Source of the DNA: Rikenellaceae bacterium | GTDB lineage: Bacteria; Bacteroidota; Bacteroidia; Bacteroidales; Rikenellaceae | DNA: 64,000 bases | Assembly: GCA_015059845.1 (NCBI GenBank) | Contig: SUZR01000006.1 | Span: 1 to 64,000 of the forward strand | Direction: 5' to 3' | In this document: positions 1-8,351 of the stretch, one piece after another | Layout: each line of letters opens with the position of its first letter | Numbering within the stretch: position 1 is the stretch's first letter | Position numbers and translations under genes: made by a program | Notes under the pieces: generated by a model | Database searches by the model: none | The model's input: the letters and a program-made list of their open reading frames with translations, nothing else | What the model was told of the DNA's origin: nothing

Positions 1-72
1 GAGATAATTGGTTCTCGATTTTCTGATAAACATATTAGAATTAAGGATAGAAAAGAAACTTTTATAGACTGA
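1..72 (+). CDS. C-terminal tail of an upstream gene (partial, uncertain)
   Basis: Frame 1 is open from the window edge for 23 codons and ends at a TGA; the other two forward frames stop within a few codons. The residues (ending in KDRKETFID) are charged, as at many protein C-termini, but too few to name a family. The call rests only on the open frame next to the edge, so it may be chance. Confidence 0.35.
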   Translation, partial: EIIGSRFSDKHIRIKDRKETFID

Positions 73-148
73 TTCGAGTCACCATTAAAGCTACACTCGT
101 ATCCTATTAGGCTTTGAGCAAGCAAATAAGTATAATAATAAAAATTTT

Positions 149-2179
149 ATGGCAAGTCTAAACACTTTAAGAACAAAGTATGGTGTCATTTTGTCAGTAG
201 TTATTATCCTGGCATTGTTGGCATTTATCATCTCTTTGGGCCCCGAGATGGGCTTTTTTGGTAGCAACGACCCCACTGTTGGTGTAATCAACGGTGAGAA
301 GGTCGGTTATATGGAGTATATGAATGAGTATGAGACCATTAAGACCTACAACGGTGGCGATGAGTCAACCGAGGAGGGCTCAAACGCATTGGCAAATGCT
401 GCTTGGCAGGCATTGGTAGCTAAGCATTTGTTGGTTCCCGGTTTTAATGAGATGGGTATCGAGGTATCTGACGCTGAGCGTATGGCTATGATTAGCGGCG
501 AGCACCCCTCACAGGTCTTCTATAACGCATTTGCAGACCCTCAGACAGGCGAGTATAGCGTTGAGAATATCACAGCATTCCTCGCTCAGGTAAGCGCTAA
601 TCCCGAGTACCAGAACTTGTGGTCATACCTTAACTCACAGGCTTCACTCAACAGAATGTTGAGCAAGTATATGGGCGTAGTTAAGGCCGGTACTTTCGTA
701 AACAAGTTGGAGGTTGAGCAGGGTGTAGTTGCTGCAAACGAGAGCCGCAATGGCCGTATGGTTTCATTGGAGTACAATACTATCGCAGACTCATTGGTAA
801 CAATCAGCGATGCTGAGATTCAGAAGTACTACGATACTCACAAGAAGGAGTTCGCTAAGTTGCCCCACCGCGCTATCTCATACGTTGTATTTGACGTTGA
901 CCCCACCGATGCCGATATGCTCGATATCGAGAAGAAGGCTACAACTATGGGTGAGGAGTTCGCTGCTGCGGAGGATGTTCGCGCATTCGTTCGCAAGAAT
1001 ATGGGTACTGTTGGCGTGAACTACCAGTCAGCTGCTCAGCTCTCTGAGGAGGAGGCTGTTTTGCTCGATGGTAAGCAGTATGGTCCCGTTTTGAAGGCTA
1101 ACGAGTGGGTTATCTCTCGTCCTATCGATATCAAGATGGCTCCCGATTCTATCGGTTTGAACCACATCGTTCTGGATCCCGCACAGACAGCATTGGCTGA
1201 TAGCCTTATGACTGCTTTGAAGGGTGGCGCTGATTTCGCAGAGGCTGCTAAGACTCACTCAGGTTACGCTGCAACAGCTCAGGCTGGTGGCGATTTGGGT
1301 GTTATTCCTTTCTCTGCTTTGAATCCTGAGTTGGCTGAGGCTTTGGCAACAGCTAAGAAGGGTGATATCGTTAAGGTTACCGTTTCAGGTGTTACTCAGA
1401 TTTTGAAGGTGACTCGTACCGACGCTGCTAAGAAGCACGTTTTGGTAGGTACAGTAACAATCCCCGTTGAGCCCTCTTCAGCAACACGTCGCGATGTTCA
1501 CAACGTAGCAAGTGTATTCTCTGTAGATGGCAAGGGTTCGTTGGATAAGTTTAACGCTGCTGCAAACGCTGCTGCCGTTACTCCCCGTATCGCTCGTATC
1601 GCACAGGGCGACCGCACAATCGCTGGTTTGGAGAACTCACGCGAGGTAACTCGTTGGGCTTATGGCGCTAAGGTTGAGGAGATTTCAGAGATTTTCAACT
1701 TGGGTAATGCATACGTAGTTGCAATGTTGACTGAGATTGATGATTCAGAGTACACTTCTATTGATGAGGCTCGTACTAATATCTCATTGAACTTGCTTCG
1801 TGACAAGAAGTTTGAGCTTATCAAGGAGAAGTTGGCTGGTGCAACAATCGAGGATGTTGCAAAGACTGCAGGTGCTGAGGTTAAGCCTTTCGAGGGTGTT
1901 CAGTATAACGACTTCGGTGTAGGTGAGTTGATGCTCGAGCCTCGTTTGGTTGGTGCTATTGCAACCACTAAGGAGACTGGTAAGTTGTCAGCTCCCGTTA
2001 AGGGCTTTACAAACGCTGTTGTATTCGTTGTTGACAATATCGTTAAGAGCGAGACTCAGACAGCTGAGGCTGAGAAGGTTCGTCTGCAGGCTACTAACGA
2101 GAATGTAGCTTCACAGAGCGCTGTTATGGCATTGCAGAATATGGCCGAGATGGAGGACCTCCGTGGCCAGTATTTCTAA
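149..2179 (+). CDS. ppiD: PpiD-like periplasmic peptidyl-prolyl isomerase/chaperone
   Basis: This is an inner-membrane-anchored foldase that helps outer-membrane and periplasmic proteins fold. The 676-residue protein has a short cytoplasmic N-terminus, one membrane segment at about residues 11-32 (VILSVVIILALLAFIISL), a SurA-like helical region, and a parvulin (PpiC) domain near residues 335-430 that begins with GLNHIVLDP and contains the typical GGDLG. The C-terminal third resembles the second SurA-type half seen in Bacteroidetes PpiD. Codons are strongly biased to AAG, GAG, GTT and GCT, which suggests high expression. The gene stands alone: a hairpin terminator follows 20 bases after the stop. 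The start at 149 is chosen because the membrane anchor follows directly. The family call is firm; in vivo substrates are unknown. Confidence 0.88.
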   Translation: MASLNTLRTKYGVILSVVIILALLAFIISLGPEMGFFGSNDPTVGVINGEKVGYMEYMNEYETIKTYNGGDESTEEGSNALANAAWQALVAKHLLVPGFNEMGIEVSDAERMAMISGEHPSQVFYNAFADPQTGEYSVENITAFLAQVSANPEYQNLWSYLNSQASLNRMLSKYMGVVKAGTFVNKLEVEQGVVAANESRNGRMVSLEYNTIADSLVTISDAEIQKYYDTHKKEFAKLPHRAISYVVFDVDPTDADMLDIEKKATTMGEEFAAAEDVRAFVRKNMGTVGVNYQSAAQLSEEEAVLLDGKQYGPVLKANEWVISRPIDIKMAPDSIGLNHIVLDPAQTALADSLMTALKGGADFAEAAKTHSGYAATAQAGGDLGVIPFSALNPELAEALATAKKGDIVKVTVSGVTQILKVTRTDAAKKHVLVGTVTIPVEPSSATRRDVHNVASVFSVDGKGSLDKFNAAANAAAVTPRIARIAQGDRTIAGLENSREVTRWAYGAKVEEISEIFNLGNAYVVAMLTEIDDSEYTSIDEARTNISLNLLRDKKFELIKEKLAGATIEDVAKTAGAEVKPFEGVQYNDFGVGELMLEPRLVGAIATTKETGKLSAPVKGFTNAVVFVVDNIVKSETQTAEAEKVRLQATNENVASQSAVMALQNMAEMEDLRGQYF

Positions 2180-2197
2180 TCGATACTTCTCGAAAAT

Positions 2198-2230
2198 AAA
2201 ATCCCCGCCTAACAAGGTGGGGATTTTTTT
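2198..2230 (+). terminator. Rho-independent terminator after ppiD
   Basis: The arms AAATCCCCGCCT and AGGTGGGGATTT pair around an AACA loop and are followed by a T run. Confidence 0.9.
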
Positions 2231-2370
2231 GTATATATATTTTAGGTCTATATAGAATTTTCTTGCTGTGTCCATATATATGTCGTAGAATAATAATATT
2301 TCACCGGCTAATTTGGGCGTTTCACCCGTTGGAGGTCGTATAATAAGGGGTGTGTTTGGTCATAAATTAG

Positions 2371-2378
2371 TATCTTTG
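2371..2378 (+). promoter_or_regulatory. Possible -7 element for the first RND operon
   Basis: TATCTTTG fits the Bacteroidetes TAnnTTTG element and lies 33 bases before the adaptor start. No TTTG is found at the right spacing upstream, so only half the promoter is supported. Confidence 0.4.
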
Positions 2379-2411
2379 TACATATTTTGTCAAATCAAAT
2401 TTTTATTATAT

Positions 2412-3479
2412 ATGAAGAGGAAATGGATTATCACCGCAGCTGTTGTTGCTGTTTTTGGCATCGTGCTTGGCGGATATAACTATTACAAGAATCATAAAGG
2501 CGCCGATGAGAAAGCCGTAAGTGCCGCACCTCGCAGTAATATACTAAGCGTAAATGGAGTTGTTGTCTCTCCGCAAAATCTAACTGAGGATATTAGAATG
2601 GTCGGTAACCTGTTGCCCGACGAGGAGGTGGACCTGACGTTTGAGACTTCGGGTAAGATTGTCGAGATTAACTTCAAGGAGGGTACAATGGTGAGCAAAG
2701 GTGACTTGCTGGCCAAAGTAAACGACAAGCCTCTTCAGGCGCAGCTGTCGCGTTATGAGGCGCAGCTAAAACTGGCTCAGGATAGAGTGTATCGTCAAAG
2801 TGCATTGCTGGAGAAAGATGCGGTGAGTCAGGAGGCCTTTGAGCAGGCTCGTACGGAGCTAGCAACACTCAATGCCGATATAGAGATAGTAAAGCAGAAT
2901 ATTGCGCTAACCGAGCTTCGTGCGCCGTTTGATGGTATCATCGGTTTGCGTAATGTCAGCGAGGGTGCCTATGCATCGCCGAGCGTTGTTGTGGCAAAAC
3001 TCACAAAGATTTCGCCCCTAAAGATTGATATGTTTGTTCCTGAGCGTTATGCCGACCAGATTAAACCCGGCACACCCCTGACCTTTACGGTTGAGGGTAT
3101 TAACGAGGAGTTCAAAGCTTCGGTATATGCCAAGGAGTCGGAGGTGGATAGCGATACGCGTATGTTGTCGGTACGTGCCACCTACGCTAATCCTGGAGGA
3201 CACCTGTTGCCTGGCCGTTTTATCTCGGCTAAGGTTCGTATGCAGGATATTCCCAATGCCATAGCCATCCCGACCGAGGCAATCGTTCCCGAGATGGGCG
3301 TGGATAAGGTGTTCATATATCGTGGTGGTAAGGCTAAGGCTACTGCCGTTAAGACTGCTTTGCGTACCGATGCATTGATTCATATTGTCGAGGGTATCGA
3401 GGTGGGTGATACCATCATCACTTCAGGTACGCTCCAGCTGCGAGAGGATTTGCCCGTACAGCTTAACGAAGTTAAATAA
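2412..3479 (+). CDS. RND efflux periplasmic adaptor (MFP), system 1
   Basis: This membrane fusion protein should link the RND pump encoded next to it with the outer-membrane channel. The ORF track starts at 2313, but ATG 2412 is preferred because it is followed by a charged N-terminus and a single membrane helix (WIITAAVVAVFGIVLGG); the 33 upstream residues look like untranslated leader. A lipoyl-like half-motif (TFETSGKIVEINFKEGTMVSKGDLLAKV) precedes an alpha-hairpin, the second lipoyl half (LRAPFDGIIGLRNVSEGAYAS), a beta-barrel and a C-terminal membrane-proximal domain. It has 355 residues, usual for HlyD/AcrA-type adaptors. The pump gene follows after 21 bases. Substrate cannot be inferred. 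Confidence 0.92.
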   Translation: MKRKWIITAAVVAVFGIVLGGYNYYKNHKGADEKAVSAAPRSNILSVNGVVVSPQNLTEDIRMVGNLLPDEEVDLTFETSGKIVEINFKEGTMVSKGDLLAKVNDKPLQAQLSRYEAQLKLAQDRVYRQSALLEKDAVSQEAFEQARTELATLNADIEIVKQNIALTELRAPFDGIIGLRNVSEGAYASPSVVVAKLTKISPLKIDMFVPERYADQIKPGTPLTFTVEGINEEFKASVYAKESEVDSDTRMLSVRATYANPGGHLLPGRFISAKVRMQDIPNAIAIPTEAIVPEMGVDKVFIYRGGKAKATAVKTALRTDALIHIVEGIEVGDTIITSGTLQLREDLPVQLNEVK

Positions 3480-3500
3480 CCGTCAAGAACTCATTGAAGT

Positions 3501-6500
3501 ATGAATATTTCCGAATTAAGTATACGACGACCGGTACTTGCGACGGTTATGACAATAATCATCGTCATCTTTGGCGTGATTGGTTATAGTTATTTGGGTG
3601 TGCGCGAGTATCCGAGTGTCGATAATCCCATTATCTCGGTATCTTGTTCCTACCCCGGAGCAAATGCTGACGTTATCGAAAACCAGATTACCGAGCCGTT
3701 GGAGCAGAATATTAATGGTATCCCTGGTATTCGTTCATTGTCGAGTGTCAGCTCGCAAGGCTCGAGCCGTATTACCGTAGAGTTTGAGCTGTCGGTGGAC
3801 CTCGAAACTGCGGCCAACGACGTGCGCGATAAGGTGTCACGTGCGCAGCGTTTCCTGCCGCGAGATTGTGACCCTCCGACCGTGTCGAAGGCCGACGCTG
3901 ATGCAATGCCAATCTTGATGGTTGCCGTGCAGAGCGATAAGCGTTCGCTGTTGGAGATAAGCGAGATTGCCGACCTTACAATCAAGGAGCAGTTGCAGAC
4001 CATCAACAACGTGAGTGCCGTGCAGATTTGGGGCGAGAAGCGTTACTCGATGCGTATATGGCTGGACCCTGCGAAGATGGCTGGCTATGGAATCACGCCC
4101 GTAGATGTGAAGAGCGCGATGGATAGAGAGAATGTCGAGTTGCCCTCTGGTAGTATTGAGGGTAATACCACCGAGCTTACTATCCGTACGATGGGTCTTA
4201 TGCATACGGCTAAGGAGTTTAATGACCTGGTTGTGCGCGAGAGTGACTCACGTATCATCCGTTTGAGCGATATCGGTCGTGCAGAGCTGGGCCCGCAGGA
4301 TACGCGCAGTTATATGAAGATGAATGGTGTGCCGATGGTGGGTGTGGTTGTTGTGCCACAGCCGGGTGCTAACCATATTGATATTGCCGATGCCGTTTAT
4401 GAGCGTGTGGAGCAGATGCGCAAGGATTTGCCTGAGGATGTTAAGCTGAGCTACGGTTTCGATAATACAAAATTTATCCGTGCCTCAATCGACGAGGTTA
4501 AGCAGACCGTTTACGAGGCATTTATCCTGGTTGTTATCATCATCTTCCTCTTTCTGCGTAACTTCCGCGTGACGCTCATCCCGTGTATTGTGATTCCCGT
4601 ATCGCTTATCGGTACATTCTTTTTGATGTATCTGGCGGGATTCTCTATCAACGTGCTTTCGATGTTGGCCGTGGTGCTTTCGGTGGGATTGGTTGTGGAT
4701 GATGCCATCGTAATGACCGAGAATATATATATACGTATTGAGCGCGGTATGTCGCCTTTCGAGGCGGGTATTGAGGGCGCGAAGGAGATTTTCTTTGCCG
4801 TTTTATCTACCTCTATCACGCTGCTTGCTGTATTCTTCCCCATCGTCTTTATGGAGGGTATGACGGGTAAGTTGTTCATCGAGTTCAGTTTGGTGATTTC
4901 GGGAGCCGTTATCATCTCTACATTCTGTGCGCTTACCGTAACGCCGATGCTGGCATCGAAGATTTTGGTGCGTCAGGAGAAGAAGAGTTGGTTCTACAAT
5001 AAGACTGAGCCCTTCTTCTTATGGCTGAATGATTTTTATAGCAGTACGCTTTCGGCATTCTTGAAGGTACGATGGCTGGCTATTCCGATTGTTGCCATTA
5101 TGATGGGTGTCATTGTATGGCTTTGGACAAGCATTCCATCCGAGTTGGCGCCGCTGGAGGACCGCTCGCAGATTACAATCAATACATCGGGCTCGGAGGG
5201 TGCTACCTATGAATATCTGCGCGATTATACCGAGGGTATTAACGACTTGGTCGATTCGCTTATGCCTGAGCGTCAATATGTGACGGCCCGCGTGAGCAGT
5301 GGTCGCGGTAATATCCAGATTGCGCTTAACGATATTAAGGAGCGTGACCGTACGCAGATGGAGATTGCCGAGGAGCTGTCGCAGGCGGTAAAGACACACA
5401 CCAAGGCGCGAGCCTTCGTGCAGCAGCAGACAACCTTCGGTAGCCGCCGAGGCGGTATGCCTGTGCAGTATGTGTTGCAGGCTATGACCATCGACAGATT
5501 GCAGGAGGTGCTGCCAAAGTTTATGGAGAAGGTCTATGAGAGCCCCGTATTCCAGATGGCCGATGTGAACCTGAAGTTCAGTAAGCCCGAGGCGCGTATC
5601 AATATCAACCGTGACAAGGCTAATCTGCTGGGCGTATCGACACGCGATATTGCGCAGACGTTGCAGTACGGCTTGAGTGGTCAGCGTATGGGTTACTTCT
5701 ATATGAATGGTAAGCAGTATGAGATTTTGGCTGAGATTAACCGCCAGCAACGTAATAAGCCTGCCGACCTGAAGTCAATCTACTTGCGTAGCGGCACGGG
5801 TGAGATGATTCAGATGGATAATCTTGTGAATGTAAACGAAGAGGTTGCCCCGCCGCAGCTCTACCATTATAACCGCTTCCTCTCGGCTACCGTATCGGCC
5901 GGATTGGCTAAGGGTAAGACCATCGGTGATGGACTAGAGGAGATGGACCGCATTGCGGCAGAGGTGCTGCCCGACGATTTCCGCACGGCGCTTACGGGCG
6001 ATTCAAAGGAGTTCCGCGAGAGTTCTTCGAGCCTTATGTTTGCCTTTATGCTGGCCATCCTGCTTATCTACTTGATTCTGGCTGCGCAGTTCGAGAGTTT
6101 CAAAGACCCGCTGGTAATTATGCTTACCGTGCCTTTGGCTATCGCAGGTGCACTGATATTTATGTCCACCACGGGCCAGACGATGAATATCTTCAGCCAG
6201 ATTGGTATTATTATGCTTATCGGATTGGTAGCTAAGAACGGTATCCTTATCGTTGAGTTTGCCAACCAGAAGCAGGAGGCGGGTATGAATCTTATGCAGG
6301 CCATCGAGGAGGCATCGTTGCAGCGTATGCGACCCATTCTGATGACAAGCGTATCTACAATTTTGGGACTCTTGCCTCTTACCTATGCTACGGGCGAGGG
6401 CGCTAATGGCCGTATCGCTATGGGTATCGCTGTTGTCGGCGGAATGTTGGTTTCGACCATCCTGACGCTCTACATTGTGCCTGCAATTTACTCTTACGTG

Positions 6501-6533
6501 TCAACCAACAGAAATAAGACAAATTCTAAATAA
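3501..6533 (+). CDS. RND efflux pump, AcrB/MexB-type permease, system 1
   Basis: This is a proton-driven inner-membrane pump of the HAE1 RND family, 1010 residues long and slightly shorter than AcrB, as is common in Bacteroidetes. The N-terminal helix is followed by the porter-domain signature GANADVIENQITEPLEQNINGI. Transmembrane segment 4 carries the adjacent proton-relay aspartates in GLVVDDAIV near residue 400. The second half repeats the fold, with GLVAKNGILIVEFAN. The stop codon TAA overlaps the ATG of the TolC gene (TAATG), which suggests translational coupling. Multidrug export is the usual role of the family, but the specific substrates are unknown. Confidence 0.95.
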   Translation: MNISELSIRRPVLATVMTIIIVIFGVIGYSYLGVREYPSVDNPIISVSCSYPGANADVIENQITEPLEQNINGIPGIRSLSSVSSQGSSRITVEFELSVDLETAANDVRDKVSRAQRFLPRDCDPPTVSKADADAMPILMVAVQSDKRSLLEISEIADLTIKEQLQTINNVSAVQIWGEKRYSMRIWLDPAKMAGYGITPVDVKSAMDRENVELPSGSIEGNTTELTIRTMGLMHTAKEFNDLVVRESDSRIIRLSDIGRAELGPQDTRSYMKMNGVPMVGVVVVPQPGANHIDIADAVYERVEQMRKDLPEDVKLSYGFDNTKFIRASIDEVKQTVYEAFILVVIIIFLFLRNFRVTLIPCIVIPVSLIGTFFLMYLAGFSINVLSMLAVVLSVGLVVDDAIVMTENIYIRIERGMSPFEAGIEGAKEIFFAVLSTSITLLAVFFPIVFMEGMTGKLFIEFSLVISGAVIISTFCALTVTPMLASKILVRQEKKSWFYNKTEPFFLWLNDFYSSTLSAFLKVRWLAIPIVAIMMGVIVWLWTSIPSELAPLEDRSQITINTSGSEGATYEYLRDYTEGINDLVDSLMPERQYVTARVSSGRGNIQIALNDIKERDRTQMEIAEELSQAVKTHTKARAFVQQQTTFGSRRGGMPVQYVLQAMTIDRLQEVLPKFMEKVYESPVFQMADVNLKFSKPEARININRDKANLLGVSTRDIAQTLQYGLSGQRMGYFYMNGKQYEILAEINRQQRNKPADLKSIYLRSGTGEMIQMDNLVNVNEEVAPPQLYHYNRFLSATVSAGLAKGKTIGDGLEEMDRIAAEVLPDDFRTALTGDSKEFRESSSSLMFAFMLAILLIYLILAAQFESFKDPLVIMLTVPLAIAGALIFMSTTGQTMNIFSQIGIIMLIGLVAKNGILIVEFANQKQEAGMNLMQAIEEASLQRMRPILMTSVSTILGLLPLTYATGEGANGRIAMGIAVVGGMLVSTILTLYIVPAIYSYVSTNRNKTNSK

Positions 6534-7861
6534 TGGTTTGTATGAAATATCTTCTCACTATATTGGCTGCTATAGGTATTGCCGCAAATGTAGCAGCGCA
6601 ACAAAATATAATCTCGCTTAAGGAGTGTCTTGAAACGGGACTTAAACAGAATTACGATATTCTAATTAGCCGCAATGAGCAACGAATAAGTGAGAATAAC
6701 GCAACGGCAGCAAATGCCGGTATGTTGCCCACATTGGCTCTCTCGGCTGGTTATATGACATCGGCCGACAGAACCGATACAACGCCTCGCGAAGGAGATA
6801 AGGTGGTTGATGCCGCAGCCTTCGACCAAACGGTGGACGTGGGGCTCTCGCTGAATTGGACGCTGTTCAATGGTATGAGCGTGCGTGCCAACTATAATAA
6901 GTTGCGCGAGTTGGAGCAGATGGGGGAGTTGAAGACCCGACTTACGATAGAGGATTTTGTTGCAAACCTGACGGCCGAGTATTATAACCTTATTCAGCAG
7001 ACCTTGCGTCTAAAGAATTTCCGCTATGCCGTAAGTTTGTCGCGTGAGCGTTTGCGCATAACCGAGGCTCGTTACCAGATTGGTGATTTCTCGCGTCTGG
7101 ATTTGTTGCAGGCTCGTGTTGATTTCAACGCCGACTCATCTCAATATATGTCACAGCAGGAGGCTGTCATTGCCTCACGTATCCGCATAAATGAGCTTAT
7201 GGCCAATAAGGATATAAATGCAAAATGTGTAGCTCGTGACTCGGTTATTAAGGTAAATGGTAACCTGCGTTGGGAGGAGCTGTCGGCGCAGATGACAGCC
7301 AATAATGTGTCGTTGCTGATATCGGACCACAATACCAATATCTCGATGTTGGATTTGAAGGCAGTAAAGTCGCGTAACTACCCCTACCTGAAGTTAGCGG
7401 CAGGGTATGGCTATACGCTTAACCGCTTTGGCAGTGGCACTACAAAACTGCGTGGTACGCTGGGCCCAAATGTTGGGTTAAATCTTGGTTTTACGCTATT
7501 TGATGGTAATAGACGCCGTGAGCAGCGCAATGCGAAAATTGAGGTTGAAAATGCTATCTATGAGCGTAATCAGATTGAGCAGTCGCTGCAAGCAGATTTG
7601 GCTAATTTCTGGCAGGCATATTTGAATAATCTTGAGGTTGTGAAACTTGAGAAGCAGAACGTAATCGCCGCCAAGGAGAATTATGAGATTGCTATGGAGC
7701 GCTACCTGCTGGGCGATTTGCCGGGCATTGAAATGCGCGAGGCACAGAAGAGCCTGCTTGACGCCGAGGAGCGAATCCTCACGGCCGAATACAACACCAA
7801 ACTCTGCGAGATATCACTGATGCAAATTAGCGGCAATATTTTGCAATATCTCTATGAGTGA
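6533..7861 (+). CDS. TolC-family outer-membrane efflux protein, system 1
   Basis: This is the outer-membrane exit duct of the tripartite pump. The protein has two TolC/OEP repeats with long coiled-coil helices (for example LRLKNFRYAVSLSRERLRITEARYQIGDFSRLDLLQARVDF). A Sec signal peptide (MKYLLTILAAIGIAANVAAQ) begins at the internal ATG 6542, so translation may start there rather than at 6533; the TAATG overlap with the pump stop favours 6533. No lipobox is present, unlike many Pseudomonas OprM proteins. A strong terminator ends the three-gene operon. Confidence 0.92.
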   Translation: MVCMKYLLTILAAIGIAANVAAQQNIISLKECLETGLKQNYDILISRNEQRISENNATAANAGMLPTLALSAGYMTSADRTDTTPREGDKVVDAAAFDQTVDVGLSLNWTLFNGMSVRANYNKLRELEQMGELKTRLTIEDFVANLTAEYYNLIQQTLRLKNFRYAVSLSRERLRITEARYQIGDFSRLDLLQARVDFNADSSQYMSQQEAVIASRIRINELMANKDINAKCVARDSVIKVNGNLRWEELSAQMTANNVSLLISDHNTNISMLDLKAVKSRNYPYLKLAAGYGYTLNRFGSGTTKLRGTLGPNVGLNLGFTLFDGNRRREQRNAKIEVENAIYERNQIEQSLQADLANFWQAYLNNLEVVKLEKQNVIAAKENYEIAMERYLLGDLPGIEMREAQKSLLDAEERILTAEYNTKLCEISLMQISGNILQYLYE

Positions 7862-7875
7862 CGTTAATGAAAAAG

Positions 7876-7905
7876 AAAAAGGAGTTCGAAAGAACTCCTT
7901 TTTTT
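7876..7905 (+). terminator. Terminator of RND operon 1
   Basis: GGAGTTC and GAACTCC pair around a GAAA loop; the stem is extended by A/T pairs and followed by T8. The minus-strand tRNA-Arg lies directly beyond, and the A run gives the hairpin a T tract on the minus strand too, so it may serve both. Confidence 0.88.
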
Positions 7906-7908
7906 ATG

Positions 7909-7982
7909 TGATTCCGGCGGGATTCGAACCCACGACCCACAGCTTAGAAGGCTGTTGCTCTATCCAACTGAGCTACGGAACC
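7909..7982 (-). tRNA. tRNA-Arg (anticodon UCU)
   Basis: The minus strand folds into a cloverleaf. The acceptor stem is GGTTCCG/CGGAATC, the D arm GCTC..GAGC, and the anticodon stem ACAGC/GCTGT encloses CTTCTAA (anticodon TCT). The T arm contains GTGGGTTCGAATCCCGC. The discriminator is A and CCA is not encoded. Confidence 0.97.
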
Positions 7983-8013
7983 ATCACATAACCCTATTCA
8001 GGCTTTGGTGCCG

Positions 8014-8045
8014 CAAAATTAAGTTATTTATTTCTTTTATCCAAA
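8014..8045 (-). promoter_or_regulatory. Promoter of tRNA-Arg(UCU)
   Basis: On the minus strand TTTG, a 20-base spacer and TAATTTTG match the Bacteroidetes -33/-7 consensus. The element ends 32 bases upstream of the mature tRNA 5' end. Confidence 0.8.
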
Positions 8046-8217
8046 AGAAATGCTGATTTTGAGATAGTATAATGTTTTTTCAGTTGTGCATTATGTTTTT
8101 AGGGGAATATATATGTATTAGGAGTCAGTTTTCGTATAATAATTTGCCAAAAAATAGTCTAATTGGATTATTTTTAATAACTTCGCACTCCGAAATTAAC
8201 CTAAAACCAGAAAAAAT

Positions 8218-8340
8218 ATGAAAAAACAAGTTTACTTATCTCCTCAAATAGAGGTTTTGGAGATTATGCCCGAGATGGGTTTTGCCGCAAGTGGTGATTC
8301 ATCAGCAACGATAGTAGATTGGGAAAGTGGAAATTTCTAA
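8218..8340 (+). CDS. 40-residue peptide of the MKK-Y-P-EVLE type
   Basis: This ORF is missing from the supplied track. It begins MKKQVYLSPQIEVLEIMPEMGF and ends in a Gly/Ser/Asp-rich tail. Very short proteins with this N-terminal pattern (K-x-Y-x-x-P-x-x-E-V-x-E) are common in Bacteroidales beside lipoprotein or fimbrillin genes and usually go unannotated; no function has been settled that I know of. The stop lies 11 bases before the ATG of the fimbrillin-like lipoprotein, so the two are probably co-transcribed. An A-rich stretch (CCAGAAAAAAT) precedes the start, as is usual for Bacteroidetes initiation. There is no signal peptide or lipobox. Confidence 0.6.
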   Translation: MKKQVYLSPQIEVLEIMPEMGFAASGDSSATIVDWESGNF

Positions 8341-8351
8341 GTTTAAGTATT

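Noticed and set aside
5019-5750. 243-residue minus ORF inside the RND pump gene
   Set aside because: It is a shadow of the pump reading frame, with composition typical of antisense translation.
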